A DNA stretch of 64,000 nt from positions 1 through 64,000 of the forward strand of contig PBKS01000015.1 in assembly GCA_002722155.1 (NCBI GenBank), written 5' to 3'. This document shows, one piece after another, positions 40,014 through 49,244 of this stretch. Under the pieces are notes generated by a model that was not told the origin of the DNA, searched no databases, and saw only the letters and a list, made by a program, of their open reading frames with translations. Positions within the stretch are counted from its first letter, which is position 1; every line of letters begins with the position of its first letter. The DNA is from Chloroflexota bacterium. Lineage in GTDB: Bacteria; Chloroflexota; Dehalococcoidia; Lucifugimonadales; UBA826. A program made the position numbers and the translations under genes.

Positions 40014-41267
40014 ATGACTTTCACGAGAAAAGGAAAGCTTTGCCTTGTAGCTATCGGGATATTAGTTCTACTATCCACAAGAATCGATGAGTATCATTTC
40101 ACGCAAAGCGATTACGCTGCAGGGTCTCATTCCTTCTCCATAGTTCAATGGGAACTAAGACACCTTCCCTTAAAATGGACCCATCTTTTATGGGAATTAT
40201 ACCCAGGAAATAAGCCAGTCGACTTTGAACGAAACTCCATAGTACATGAGTACCTATCAACAACATTACAACTGCAAAAAGAACAGGATAATTTAGCAGA
40301 TGCGCTCACTACTACCCCTCTAATAGATTCGGCTTCCAAAAACTATATTGATCTTAAAAACAAGGAAGTTGTCCGGTTAAGCAGAAAAAGAGAGGAGCTA
40401 CGTGGCAGAGCTGAAGAAGCTATTGAAGCTGCTGTGAGTAGGGCCGCTAATAACCACGGCCTAGGTTTCACTTTCGGGATACTTTTACCACCTACAGATT
40501 TTAGATTAGGAGACCCACCCCATCTATTAATTATCTCTAGAAGAGACAAGATTGTGATGTCTGACAGCAAACTAATAAATCCTAACTTGAAATGGTCCGA
40601 GCGTGCCGAAATTGAAAACAGGGCAGAGTTATATGAAAATACGTCCGCACTCGTCGACGATCTTGCGGGCTTGGGAACCTATCCCGCTATCGTGTCAGAC
40701 AAGGACAGCCTCCGGCAAATAATGCGAACTGCAGCCCACGAATGGCTACACAACTACTGGATAATGAAACCTTTGGGAAGAAATATGTGGGATTCCCAAA
40801 ATATGCAAATACTCAATGAGACCGCAGCGGATCTAGTTGGTAATGAACTAGGCGATGAAGCCTTCACAATACTCGGCAATGACATAGAAAACGCTTACAA
40901 ATACGACACTTTTAGTTCAAGTAATCCACATTTGTTCACAATACTGCGGGAAACCAGAATTAATGTTGAGGAAATGCTTAAAAATGGCAATATTGAAGAA
41001 GCCGAAAAATATATGAGGAAACAATTATGGAATTTAAAACTTGGAGGCTACAACATTAGGAAACTGAATCAAGCCTACTTTGCCTTTCGTGGGAACTATG
41101 CTGAAGGACCCGCATCTATAAGCCCAATAGGATCAGACTTAAGAGAGCTGAGAGATTATTACTCTACCTTGGGAGAATTCATCGAATCAGTTTCCAAAAT
41201 CGGGAATTTTGAACAGTTTCACTACCTACTGAACCTTAAAAGAAAAGAGTATTTCTTGAACAGCTAA
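40014..41267 (+). CDS. Membrane-anchored putative zinc metallopeptidase (uncharacterised)
   Basis: N-terminal hydrophobic helix LCLVAIGILVLLS; AAHEWLHNYWIM (HExxH) and LNETAADLVGNEL (gluzincin-like third ligand). Confidence 0.6.
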   Translation: MTFTRKGKLCLVAIGILVLLSTRIDEYHFTQSDYAAGSHSFSIVQWELRHLPLKWTHLLWELYPGNKPVDFERNSIVHEYLSTTLQLQKEQDNLADALTTTPLIDSASKNYIDLKNKEVVRLSRKREELRGRAEEAIEAAVSRAANNHGLGFTFGILLPPTDFRLGDPPHLLIISRRDKIVMSDSKLINPNLKWSERAEIENRAELYENTSALVDDLAGLGTYPAIVSDKDSLRQIMRTAAHEWLHNYWIMKPLGRNMWDSQNMQILNETAADLVGNELGDEAFTILGNDIENAYKYDTFSSSNPHLFTILRETRINVEEMLKNGNIEEAEKYMRKQLWNLKLGGYNIRKLNQAYFAFRGNYAEGPASISPIGSDLRELRDYYSTLGEFIESVSKIGNFEQFHYLLNLKRKEYFLNS

Positions 41268-41279
41268 TCTGCTTTAACG

Positions 41280-42380
41280 TTAGACTGTCCCAGAATCAAA
41301 TTCAAATACTCCTTTGCTTAGGTTAAGCCTCAATACATCAGATGCACCCCCAGCTATTCGCATTGATCGCATCTTTCTATATATCTCTTCTAGGGGGTGA
41401 CCCTTTATCAAGGCTTGACCTCCAACTAATTGAATCGCTGTATCTACAACAGAGAACGCTGTTTCGGTACAAAATATTTTGGCCGTAGTAACTTCATTTA
41501 TGGCTTCATCTCCTGAATCTAAAAGCCTTCCTACCCTATACAAAACAGATCTTGCAGCAAAACTATTAATTCGCATATCGGAATACCTAAGTCTCACCCC
41601 TTCTAAATCAGAAAGGGTTCCTCCTGACCTATGGGGCTTTTTCAAATGTGAAGTCACCACATCCAAAGCGTACAAAGCCAAACCTACTGAAGTTGCCGCC
41701 TGTTCTATCCTCTCCTGCATTATATTTCCCAAAGCTCTAGGAATTCCTTGACCAATTTCTCCAACTACGTTTTTCGCATCTACTTTGACTGATTTAAATT
41801 CAACTTCTACATGAGAAGTACCATCCAAACTGTAGAATGGTTCTCCCATCTCTATTCCCTTTGAGTCAGAATCAATAATGACAACTGCTGGTCCATTTTT
41901 ATCTGTGTTTTTTTTAGAATTAACTGTTAGAACAACAGACATAAAATCGGACAAATGTCCCCCTGAGACGTACGATTTACGACCTGAAACGACTAAGTTA
42001 CCACCATCCCAATCTGCCACAGTAGGGGAATCTGATTTTGATTCTGTAAACGCAAAAGATGTTTTTTTCTCGCCTTCGAGTAGAGGGATCAAATAATCAG
42101 TTTTAAGAGATCCTTCTACCTCTGACAACAGTCCGGGTTCTGGTCCAATAACAGAAGTAGGCGACAACACACCTAGCTTCGCAATGGTTTCACGTGCAAC
42201 CACCATTTGCATTGGGGAGGACCCCTGCCCACCCAAATCTACCGGCTGAGACATTCGGTAATACCCTTCACGTAGACTTAGTTTTCTAAGTTCTTCCTCA
42301 GGAAGCTCTCGATTATTCATCAAGAAATCTGAAAATTCTTCCCGAAATTTAAGGATTGAAGGGGTGAGATTCTCAGGCAT
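41280..42380 (-). CDS. Acyl-CoA dehydrogenase family protein
   Basis: TKIFCTETAFSVVDTAIQLVGGQALIKGHPLEEIYRKMRSMRIAGGASDVLRL; SFAFTESKSDSPT. Confidence 0.88.
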   Translation of the reverse strand: MPENLTPSILKFREEFSDFLMNNRELPEEELRKLSLREGYYRMSQPVDLGGQGSSPMQMVVARETIAKLGVLSPTSVIGPEPGLLSEVEGSLKTDYLIPLLEGEKKTSFAFTESKSDSPTVADWDGGNLVVSGRKSYVSGGHLSDFMSVVLTVNSKKNTDKNGPAVVIIDSDSKGIEMGEPFYSLDGTSHVEVEFKSVKVDAKNVVGEIGQGIPRALGNIMQERIEQAATSVGLALYALDVVTSHLKKPHRSGGTLSDLEGVRLRYSDMRINSFAARSVLYRVGRLLDSGDEAINEVTTAKIFCTETAFSVVDTAIQLVGGQALIKGHPLEEIYRKMRSMRIAGGASDVLRLNLSKGVFEFDSGTV

Positions 42381-42383
42381 AAA

Positions 42384-43394
42384 TCACTCTGAAACCTTTA
42401 TCAGGGTTTTCCCAAAATTTTCACCATTCAACATCCCGATAAACGTTTTAGGGGCATTCCTTAGTCCTATTACAACATCTTCTTTATACTTAAGCTTTCC
42501 TTCCCTAATCCAGGAAGCCATTCTCGCGATACCTTCATCGTATCTGCTCTCATATGCAAAAACTAAAAACCCTTCCATCTTAGCCTGTGACCTTGTCAGA
42601 AGACCTAGGTTCCTGGGGGCCATATCAGGAGTTTTAAGATTATATTGCGATATTTGCCCACATATGGCTATCCTCGCACCAATATTTATGCGATCCATCA
42701 CAGCATCCGTAACAATGCCCCCAACATTATCGAAATATACATCAATTCCTTCGGGACAAATATTATCCAATGACTGGGCAACATCAGAGGTTTTATAATT
42801 AATGGCATAATCAAACCCTAGCTCTTCTACAATAAATTTGGCCTTGGGTTCTGATCCGACCGTTCCAATAACCTTACATCCCATTATTTTGGCTATCTGT
42901 CCGACTACTTGACCAACAGCGCCAGAAGCTGCAGAAACCACCACAGTGTCTCCAGGTGTAGGATCACAAACATCCAAAAACCCAAAATATGCCGTCAAAC
43001 CCGGCATACCCAACACCCCTACAGCAGTCTGCACGGGAGCCAATGACTCATCAACCTTACGAACACCGATCCCATTTGATATAGCGTAACTCTGCCAACC
43101 AAACCGTCCTTCAACTATATCCCCAGGATTGAACAATGGAGATCTGGATTCAACGACTTTCCCAACTGCTCCCCCTACCATAGGTTCCCCTATATCTACG
43201 GATGGAGCATAAGACTTAGCATCATTCATCCTCCCTCTCATATAAGGATCGAGAGACAGCCACATTGATTCGAGTAAAATTTCTCCCTGCTGAGGCTGCG
43301 GTATAGGAGACTCGACAACCTCAAAATCATCTTCTGCAGGAAAACCCGTAGGTCTAGATTTTAGAAGAACACGAACATTGATTTCTGTTGGCAA
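42384..43394 (-). CDS. NADP-dependent MDR oxidoreductase (CurA/prostaglandin reductase-like)
   Basis: ESMWLSLDPYMRGRMNDAKSYAP; GMPGLTAYFGFLDVC; VVSAASGAVGQVVGQIAKIMGCKVIG; YFDNVGG. Confidence 0.9.
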   Translation of the reverse strand: MPTEINVRVLLKSRPTGFPAEDDFEVVESPIPQPQQGEILLESMWLSLDPYMRGRMNDAKSYAPSVDIGEPMVGGAVGKVVESRSPLFNPGDIVEGRFGWQSYAISNGIGVRKVDESLAPVQTAVGVLGMPGLTAYFGFLDVCDPTPGDTVVVSAASGAVGQVVGQIAKIMGCKVIGTVGSEPKAKFIVEELGFDYAINYKTSDVAQSLDNICPEGIDVYFDNVGGIVTDAVMDRINIGARIAICGQISQYNLKTPDMAPRNLGLLTRSQAKMEGFLVFAYESRYDEGIARMASWIREGKLKYKEDVVIGLRNAPKTFIGMLNGENFGKTLIKVSE

Positions 43395-43513
43395 ATGACT
43401 ACCTCCTGTAAGAACCTTGGCCTAGGATATGGGAGCATCAATGAATTGGTCAATCAAAGTGAAATATAAGCTGAAAGCCTTGTATAATTTCAATCTGAAA
43501 GAAATTTACGTTT

Positions 43514-43924
43514 TTGAATCAACTCGAACCCCTAGGTATATTAATATTGAAGTCTCTCGGCACACAAATTCTATTAGATTTGGAAAATTGCAACTCTGAT
43601 ATTCTTGATGATATTGACCTCATAAAAACTATTTTAAAAGAAGCGGCTAGTTTATCTGGTGCCACGATCATAGGAGAAACCTTTCACAAATTCCAACCAG
43701 TTGGAGTCACTGGGGTAGTTTCAATAGCAGAATCACATATTTGTATCCATACATGGCCGGAATATTCCTACGCTTCAGTAGATATATTCTCATGCGGCGA
43801 CGACTTTAACCTAGAAACTGCCTCTCAAATTATAGGAGAAAGATTGGAATCGACAGATTCCTTCTCAAGAGTAATAGAAAGAGGTTTGCGAGACGGTCAA
43901 TCCAATGAGGACAGCAATAAATGA
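43514..43924 (+). CDS. speD: S-adenosylmethionine decarboxylase proenzyme
   Basis: SIAESHICIHTWPEYSYASVDIFSCG with the ESH pyruvoyl cleavage site; TTG start; overlaps speE by ATGA. Confidence 0.93.
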   Translation: MNQLEPLGILILKSLGTQILLDLENCNSDILDDIDLIKTILKEAASLSGATIIGETFHKFQPVGVTGVVSIAESHICIHTWPEYSYASVDIFSCGDDFNLETASQIIGERLESTDSFSRVIERGLRDGQSNEDSNK

Positions 43925-44844
43925 AAATCTCATCACCTGAATGGCATATAGAACCAATCAGCACCGGGTTGATACAGGCAGAAAGAATCACATCTGTCTT
44001 GTGTGAGGTGCAGACACCATTTCAGCACGTGATGATCATAGATGGAGAATGTTTTGGACGGTCTCTTATATTAGACGGCAAAACCCAATCGACTGAACTT
44101 GATGAATTTGTTTACCACGAAGGATTGGTGCATCCTGCAATGGTTTCACATAGAAATCCGAAGAATGTCCTAATTGTAGGAGGAGGTGAAGGCGCTACGG
44201 CACGGGAAGTTTTGAAGTACCGCGATGTTGAAGAAGTTACGATGGTGGACATAGACCAGAAGTTAGTTGAGGTATGCCAAAAATTTTTACCTAACCACCA
44301 CATGAATGCATTTAAGGACCCTCGACTCAAAATAGATTTCGCAGATGCTTTAAACTTTGTTGATTCATTGAAAAAACAATATGACGTGATAATCATAGAT
44401 GTCCCAGACCCCTTGGAATATGGTCCAGCCTATAGGTTATTCACTCTAGAGTTCTTTCTTTTGCTCAAGAATAGAATGAAACTCGATGGGATTTTAGTGA
44501 TACAAGCAGGCGCAACTGGACCCTCTTTCTCAGAACAGTGTTTTACCGCCGTAGCAAATACGCTTTCACAAACCTTCACCATTTGCCGTGGATACGAAAT
44601 TTTTGTCCCTTCGTTCGGTTCTACTTGGGGATTTGTGACAGCGAGTGAAAAAATAGACCCTTCTACTAATACTGTAGCTAATATCGACTCTGCTTTAAAA
44701 ACCCTTAGTCTCGATGGGCTAAAAATGTACGATGGAATCTCTCACCAAAGTATGTTCCAGTTACCCAAATACACAAGAACACATTTAAATACAGAGACTC
44801 GTGTAATCACAAATTCAAATCCCATATTTACTTACCAGCAATAG
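43921..44844 (+). CDS. speE: Polyamine aminopropyltransferase (spermidine synthase)
   Basis: MIIDGECFGRSLILDGKTQSTELDEFVYHEGLVHPAMVSH; NVLIVGGGEGATAREVLKY; IIIDVPDPLEYGPAYRLF. Confidence 0.94.
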   Translation: MKISSPEWHIEPISTGLIQAERITSVLCEVQTPFQHVMIIDGECFGRSLILDGKTQSTELDEFVYHEGLVHPAMVSHRNPKNVLIVGGGEGATAREVLKYRDVEEVTMVDIDQKLVEVCQKFLPNHHMNAFKDPRLKIDFADALNFVDSLKKQYDVIIIDVPDPLEYGPAYRLFTLEFFLLLKNRMKLDGILVIQAGATGPSFSEQCFTAVANTLSQTFTICRGYEIFVPSFGSTWGFVTASEKIDPSTNTVANIDSALKTLSLDGLKMYDGISHQSMFQLPKYTRTHLNTETRVITNSNPIFTYQQ

Positions 44845-44888
44845 CCGACCGAGCCCAGAACTAATGTGCTATAGTTGCTAAGGAAAGC

Positions 44889-47186
44889 ATGACTACCAAT
44901 TTTTTAGAACAATTGAATGCCGCACAACGCGAATCAGTGGAGTCCGTGGATGGACCAGTACTTATAGTAGCTGGGCCGGGTAGCGGTAAAACAAGAGTAA
45001 TAACCAACCGCATTGCCCATCTAGTCCTTAATCGAAAAGTAAAACCCTACAATGTTGGAGCTGTGACCTTTACCAATAAGGCCTCACGGGAAATGAAAGA
45101 TAGGCTCGCTCCACTCCTGGGAGAAAATGCAAGATTGTTGACAGTGGGTACTTTTCATTCATTTTGCTCAATGATTCTTAGAAGAACCGGTGAAAACCTC
45201 AGCATTTCCAACAACTTCGTAATTTATGACGACGATGACCAGATATCGGCAATAAAACAAAGTATGAAGGATGTAGATGTAGACCCTAAACAATTCAACC
45301 CGCGATCTGTATTATCCACAATTTCGAATTCAAAGAGTCAACTAGTGAATTTCGCAGGTTTTAACAGCCAAAAATCTAACTATTACGAAGAGGTGGTCAG
45401 TAAGGTTTTTGAAAGGTACGAAGACATATTGAGCCAAGGTTCAGCCTTGGATTTCGACGACTTACTACTGAAAACTCACCAGCTGTTAACAGAATTCCCC
45501 GATGCCACGAAAATGTATCAGGATAGATTTAATTATTTCATGGTGGATGAATTTCAAGATACGAACATAGCCCAATATTCGATAGCAAAGTTAATAACCG
45601 AAATATCAAGAAATTTATGTGTGGTCGGAGACCCAGATCAGTCAATCTATTCGTGGCGTAACGCTGATATACGAAACATACTAAGTTTCCAAAATGACTT
45701 CCCTGAAGCGAAGATTATACCTCTTGAACAAAATTATCGTTCCTCTCAAAACATACTTGGCGCTGCTAAAAATGTAATTTCAAAAAACACGCAAAGAGTG
45801 GATAAAAATCTTTGGACCAGCAACGGTAAAGGAAGTCTTATTTCTATAGACGAAGCCTATGATGAAGAAGATGAAGCCCGAAGGGTAATAAAAGAAATAC
45901 AAGGCCTTGTTGACAGTGGCGAGTACCCTTTGTCCGACTTTGCTGTCATGTATCGCGTAAATGCCCAATCAAGGTCGTTCGAAATTGCCTGCCGGAGATT
46001 CGGAATACCCTATCAAATAGTTGGAGGGGTCAAGTTCTATCACAGACGTGAAATCAAAGATATCACCTCATACTTGAGATTAATACTAAACCCTGAAGAT
46101 GAAATAAGTCTCACCCGGATAATAAACGTTCCACCGAGAGGCATAGGTCAAAGAACATTATCAGAGATATATAGGTTATCCCGACAAACAGGCAAATCTT
46201 TATATGAATCCATCGTTTCTGTAACCTCCACTGATAACCTATCTCATCAGCTAGGAAACCGAGCTATAAATTCACTTAATCAATTTCTATCTCATATAGA
46301 CCAACTCAAAAAAGCCTCTGTCAGTTTGAACATTATGGAATTAATAGATCTTACTGTTTCAGAAACCGGTTACAGAAAATATATCGAAACAGATGAGAAG
46401 GCTGAAGAACGATTGGAAAACATTCAAGAGTATAGAAATTCTTCTCGGGAATATTCCTCTGTTCCTGCACTTCAAGGTTTGGTCGAATTCTTGGAAGGAA
46501 TTAGTTTGATATCCGATATTGATGGTATGGAGGAAGACCTAGATTCCATTACCTTAATCACTTTACATCAATCTAAAGGACTAGAGTTCCCAATCGTATT
46601 CATCACTGGGATGGAAGAAGGACTTCTGCCTCATATTAGATCGCTTGATTCTGGCGAACCCGATGAGTTGGAGGAGGAGCGTAGGCTATGCTACGTTGGA
46701 ATGACCAGAGCCGAAAAGCAATTGTACCTCACCCGAGCATTTAGGAGAGGCTTCAGAGGGACCTATGAACCCACTGTACCATCTCGATTCCTGTCCGACA
46801 TACCAGCATCTTTGTTAGTGAAGAATACATCATCACCTGAGACTGACGCGCCTGAAATTGAAATGCGGGACAAAATGCTGAGATTCCGAAAAGACGGATC
46901 TGAGAAAGCGATTTCCGCCTCGCTTGGAAACAATTCATCTCTTTCCCATAAGAATAAACAACCAACGGTCCCAACCAGGCGAACAGTTAACAAAATAAAA
47001 GTATCAAATCCAACCAGAAAGTCCAATTTTCAAATAGGCGATAAAGTAAGACATGGTCAATTCGGGGACGGCATAGTAATGTCGAGTGATCCCACTGGAG
47101 ATGATCTACAAATTACAGTTGCTTTCAAAGACGGTGGTGGAATCAAAAAATTGCTCCAGAGTCTCGCAAAGTTAAAGAAAATATAG
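44889..47186 (+). CDS. UvrD/PcrA-family ATP-dependent DNA helicase
   Basis: LNAAQRESVESVDGPVLIVAGPGSGKT; VDEFQDTN; VGDPDQSIYSWRNADI; LEQNYRSSQNIL; TLHQSKGLEFPIVF; C-terminal Tudor-like GDKVRHGQFGDGIV. Confidence 0.94.
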   Translation: MTTNFLEQLNAAQRESVESVDGPVLIVAGPGSGKTRVITNRIAHLVLNRKVKPYNVGAVTFTNKASREMKDRLAPLLGENARLLTVGTFHSFCSMILRRTGENLSISNNFVIYDDDDQISAIKQSMKDVDVDPKQFNPRSVLSTISNSKSQLVNFAGFNSQKSNYYEEVVSKVFERYEDILSQGSALDFDDLLLKTHQLLTEFPDATKMYQDRFNYFMVDEFQDTNIAQYSIAKLITEISRNLCVVGDPDQSIYSWRNADIRNILSFQNDFPEAKIIPLEQNYRSSQNILGAAKNVISKNTQRVDKNLWTSNGKGSLISIDEAYDEEDEARRVIKEIQGLVDSGEYPLSDFAVMYRVNAQSRSFEIACRRFGIPYQIVGGVKFYHRREIKDITSYLRLILNPEDEISLTRIINVPPRGIGQRTLSEIYRLSRQTGKSLYESIVSVTSTDNLSHQLGNRAINSLNQFLSHIDQLKKASVSLNIMELIDLTVSETGYRKYIETDEKAEERLENIQEYRNSSREYSSVPALQGLVEFLEGISLISDIDGMEEDLDSITLITLHQSKGLEFPIVFITGMEEGLLPHIRSLDSGEPDELEEERRLCYVGMTRAEKQLYLTRAFRRGFRGTYEPTVPSRFLSDIPASLLVKNTSSPETDAPEIEMRDKMLRFRKDGSEKAISASLGNNSSLSHKNKQPTVPTRRTVNKIKVSNPTRKSNFQIGDKVRHGQFGDGIVMSSDPTGDDLQITVAFKDGGGIKKLLQSLAKLKKI

Positions 47187-47256
47187 TCGCAGACTTCATA
47201 TTATCCAAAGAGGGAGCTAGAAAGTTATAGATAAATATATCTGTAAGTCAGATTTC

Positions 47257-47312
47257 TTGACACTATTTGCCACTCTCCATAAACTTTCAGGGAATCAAAC
47301 TCACTTATAATG
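47257..47312 (+). promoter_or_regulatory. Candidate sigma70-type promoter elements upstream of the MaoC genes
   Basis: TTGACA at 47257-47262 with TAAACT 17 nt downstream, and a separate perfect TATAAT at 47307-47312; probable GTG start at 47344. Confidence 0.4.
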
Positions 47313-47343
47313 GAATACTTATCAATTAATGGGAGAGATGAAG

Positions 47344-47816
47344 TGTCTGAATCAGTAATAACGAAAGAGATGAAGGATGCGATCGGAGTCGAATCCGATC
47401 CTGTTGTATACCAAATAGAAGAAGGAGCAATCCTAAGGTTCGCTGAAGCTATAGGAGATACAAATCCAATTTTCAATGACAAAAATGAGGCTAGTAAAAC
47501 CAAATATGGAGGCATTGTGGCCCCTCCGACTTTTCTAAGGTCGATCGCGCATGTGAAAGCCCCTGAACCCAAAGTGCAGGTAAAAAGCCCATATCCCGCC
47601 AATGTTGATGGTGGAAGTGAATGGGAATACTTTGAACCAATTAAAGTTGGTGACACCATTACCGCTACTAGTTATCTAGCAGATATTAACGAAAGAAAAG
47701 GCGGTAAATTTGGTAGCATGCTAATCATGGTGAGGGAAACCAAATACATTAACCAACATGGTACGGTAGCAGCATTGCAGAGAACCACCGGAATCAGTTA
47801 CCAACCACCAGAATAA
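47344..47816 (+). CDS. MaoC N-terminal-type dehydratase (FAS1-like)
   Basis: RFAEAIGDTNPIFNDKNEASKTKYGGIVAPPTFLRS; GTG start with GGGAGAG upstream. Confidence 0.82.
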
Positions 47817-47857
47817 ATCTGAGTTACGGATAGAATAGTACAAGGAGAACTAAATAC

Positions 47858-48283
47858 ATGGAACAAACATATTTTGAAGATGTCGAAGAAGGTTCATCGT
47901 TACCTACTGTAAGAAAAGACCCTACCTCTCAACAACTAGTGAAATATGCTGGAGCATCGGGTGACTTTTACCAAATCCACTATGATGTTGGGTTTGCCAA
48001 GAATAATGGACTTCCTGACATCATACTGCACGGAGCATTGAAAAACGCCTTCCTAGGCCAGCTAATGACAGATTACGCAGGACACGAAGGCACTCTAAAA
48101 AAATTGAGCGTCCAATACAGAGCGATGGATATACCTGGAACCCCTGTATTCGCCAAAGGTACAGTAAAGAAAAAATATGTGAAGGATGGAGAAAATTTTG
48201 TGGAATGCGAGATATGGTTGGAAAATCATGAAGGAAAATCCACAACACCTGGCTACGGTATAGTAACCCTTCCTAACAAGTAA
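47858..48283 (+). CDS. MaoC family dehydratase
   Basis: QQLVKYAGASGDFYQIHYDVGFAKNNGLPDIILHGAL hot-dog fold motif. Confidence 0.87.
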   Translation: MEQTYFEDVEEGSSLPTVRKDPTSQQLVKYAGASGDFYQIHYDVGFAKNNGLPDIILHGALKNAFLGQLMTDYAGHEGTLKKLSVQYRAMDIPGTPVFAKGTVKKKYVKDGENFVECEIWLENHEGKSTTPGYGIVTLPNK

Positions 48284-48320
48284 AGCCATTTAATTACATC
48301 GGAGTAACTAAAACCAAAAA

Positions 48321-48357
48321 AACCGTCTGGAAAATTAAGTACCAGACGGTTTTTTTC
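48321..48357. terminator. Bidirectional intrinsic terminator
   Basis: aaccgtctgg-aaaattaagt-accagacggtttttttc: hairpin with A-run upstream and T-run downstream, between convergent genes. Confidence 0.92.
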
Positions 48358-48377
48358 GTGATTTAAACTAATGGCCG

Positions 48378-49244
48378 CTAAATTGTCAGACCATCCAACA
48401 GACTCTCTATCGACTTCATTTCTTTCACTCCAATAGTGTCATGAATCTTTTGATCAAAGGTTGGTCTAGACACATCCTTATATACAAGACCCAACGGTAT
48501 TCCATCAGCGTTTAGGAGCTCCTGAGCAGCTTCTATATCTGACGGATCATGTCCTTCAGGTATCTCATAAGCAATCGCTTTTATCCCCTTTTTTTCGTTC
48601 CCTCGTAGGGCGTCGTATGTGTTGTTATATTCAGTGCAGGGTGATTGAACATGCACAATTGAAAAACCAGGGTGATCCATAGCGTCCGAAATAAGTTGGC
48701 TCATATCTTTCACTTTACTAGACATAGCCGAAGCAATATAAGAAACCCCAACGGTCAGGTATGTTCTAAGTGGATTCAAAGAACTTTCAACCTTACCGTA
48801 TGGAGTGGAACTAGTTACAACACCAAGTTCTGTAGTTGGGGAACTTTGGCCTTTAGTTAAACCATATACCCCATTATCCATTACAACAACAGTTACATTC
48901 AAATTACGGAGGGCTTGAGGGGCAATATGTTCCATCCCTATGCCTAAAAAATCACCGTCTCCGGCAACTACAACCACGTTGAGGTCAGGATTTCCCATTT
49001 TGATACCCATAGATATCGGCAGGGACCTACCGTGAATACCATGTATCCCGAAAGGTTGTTGTTTTTCCAGCATATGAACCATATTGCCAGAGCAGCCTAT
49101 TCCGGCCACAACTACCGTGTTCTCTATTGGTTTCTCATTTTGTGTGGTAAATTCCGTAAGAGCGCCTTCTATAGCCCTTCTTACCCCAAAATCGCCACAT
49201 CCAGGGCACCATTTAAAATCGTATTCCGGATTCTTCAGAGTCAT
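48378..49244 (-). CDS. korB: 2-oxoacid:ferredoxin oxidoreductase subunit beta
   Basis: FKWCPGCGDFGVRRAIEGAL; GIGCSGNM; HGRSLPISMGIKMGNPDLNVVVVAGDGDFLGIGMEH. Confidence 0.92.
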   Translation of the reverse strand: MTLKNPEYDFKWCPGCGDFGVRRAIEGALTEFTTQNEKPIENTVVVAGIGCSGNMVHMLEKQQPFGIHGIHGRSLPISMGIKMGNPDLNVVVVAGDGDFLGIGMEHIAPQALRNLNVTVVVMDNGVYGLTKGQSSPTTELGVVTSSTPYGKVESSLNPLRTYLTVGVSYIASAMSSKVKDMSQLISDAMDHPGFSIVHVQSPCTEYNNTYDALRGNEKKGIKAIAYEIPEGHDPSDIEAAQELLNADGIPLGLVYKDVSRPTFDQKIHDTIGVKEMKSIESLLDGLTI

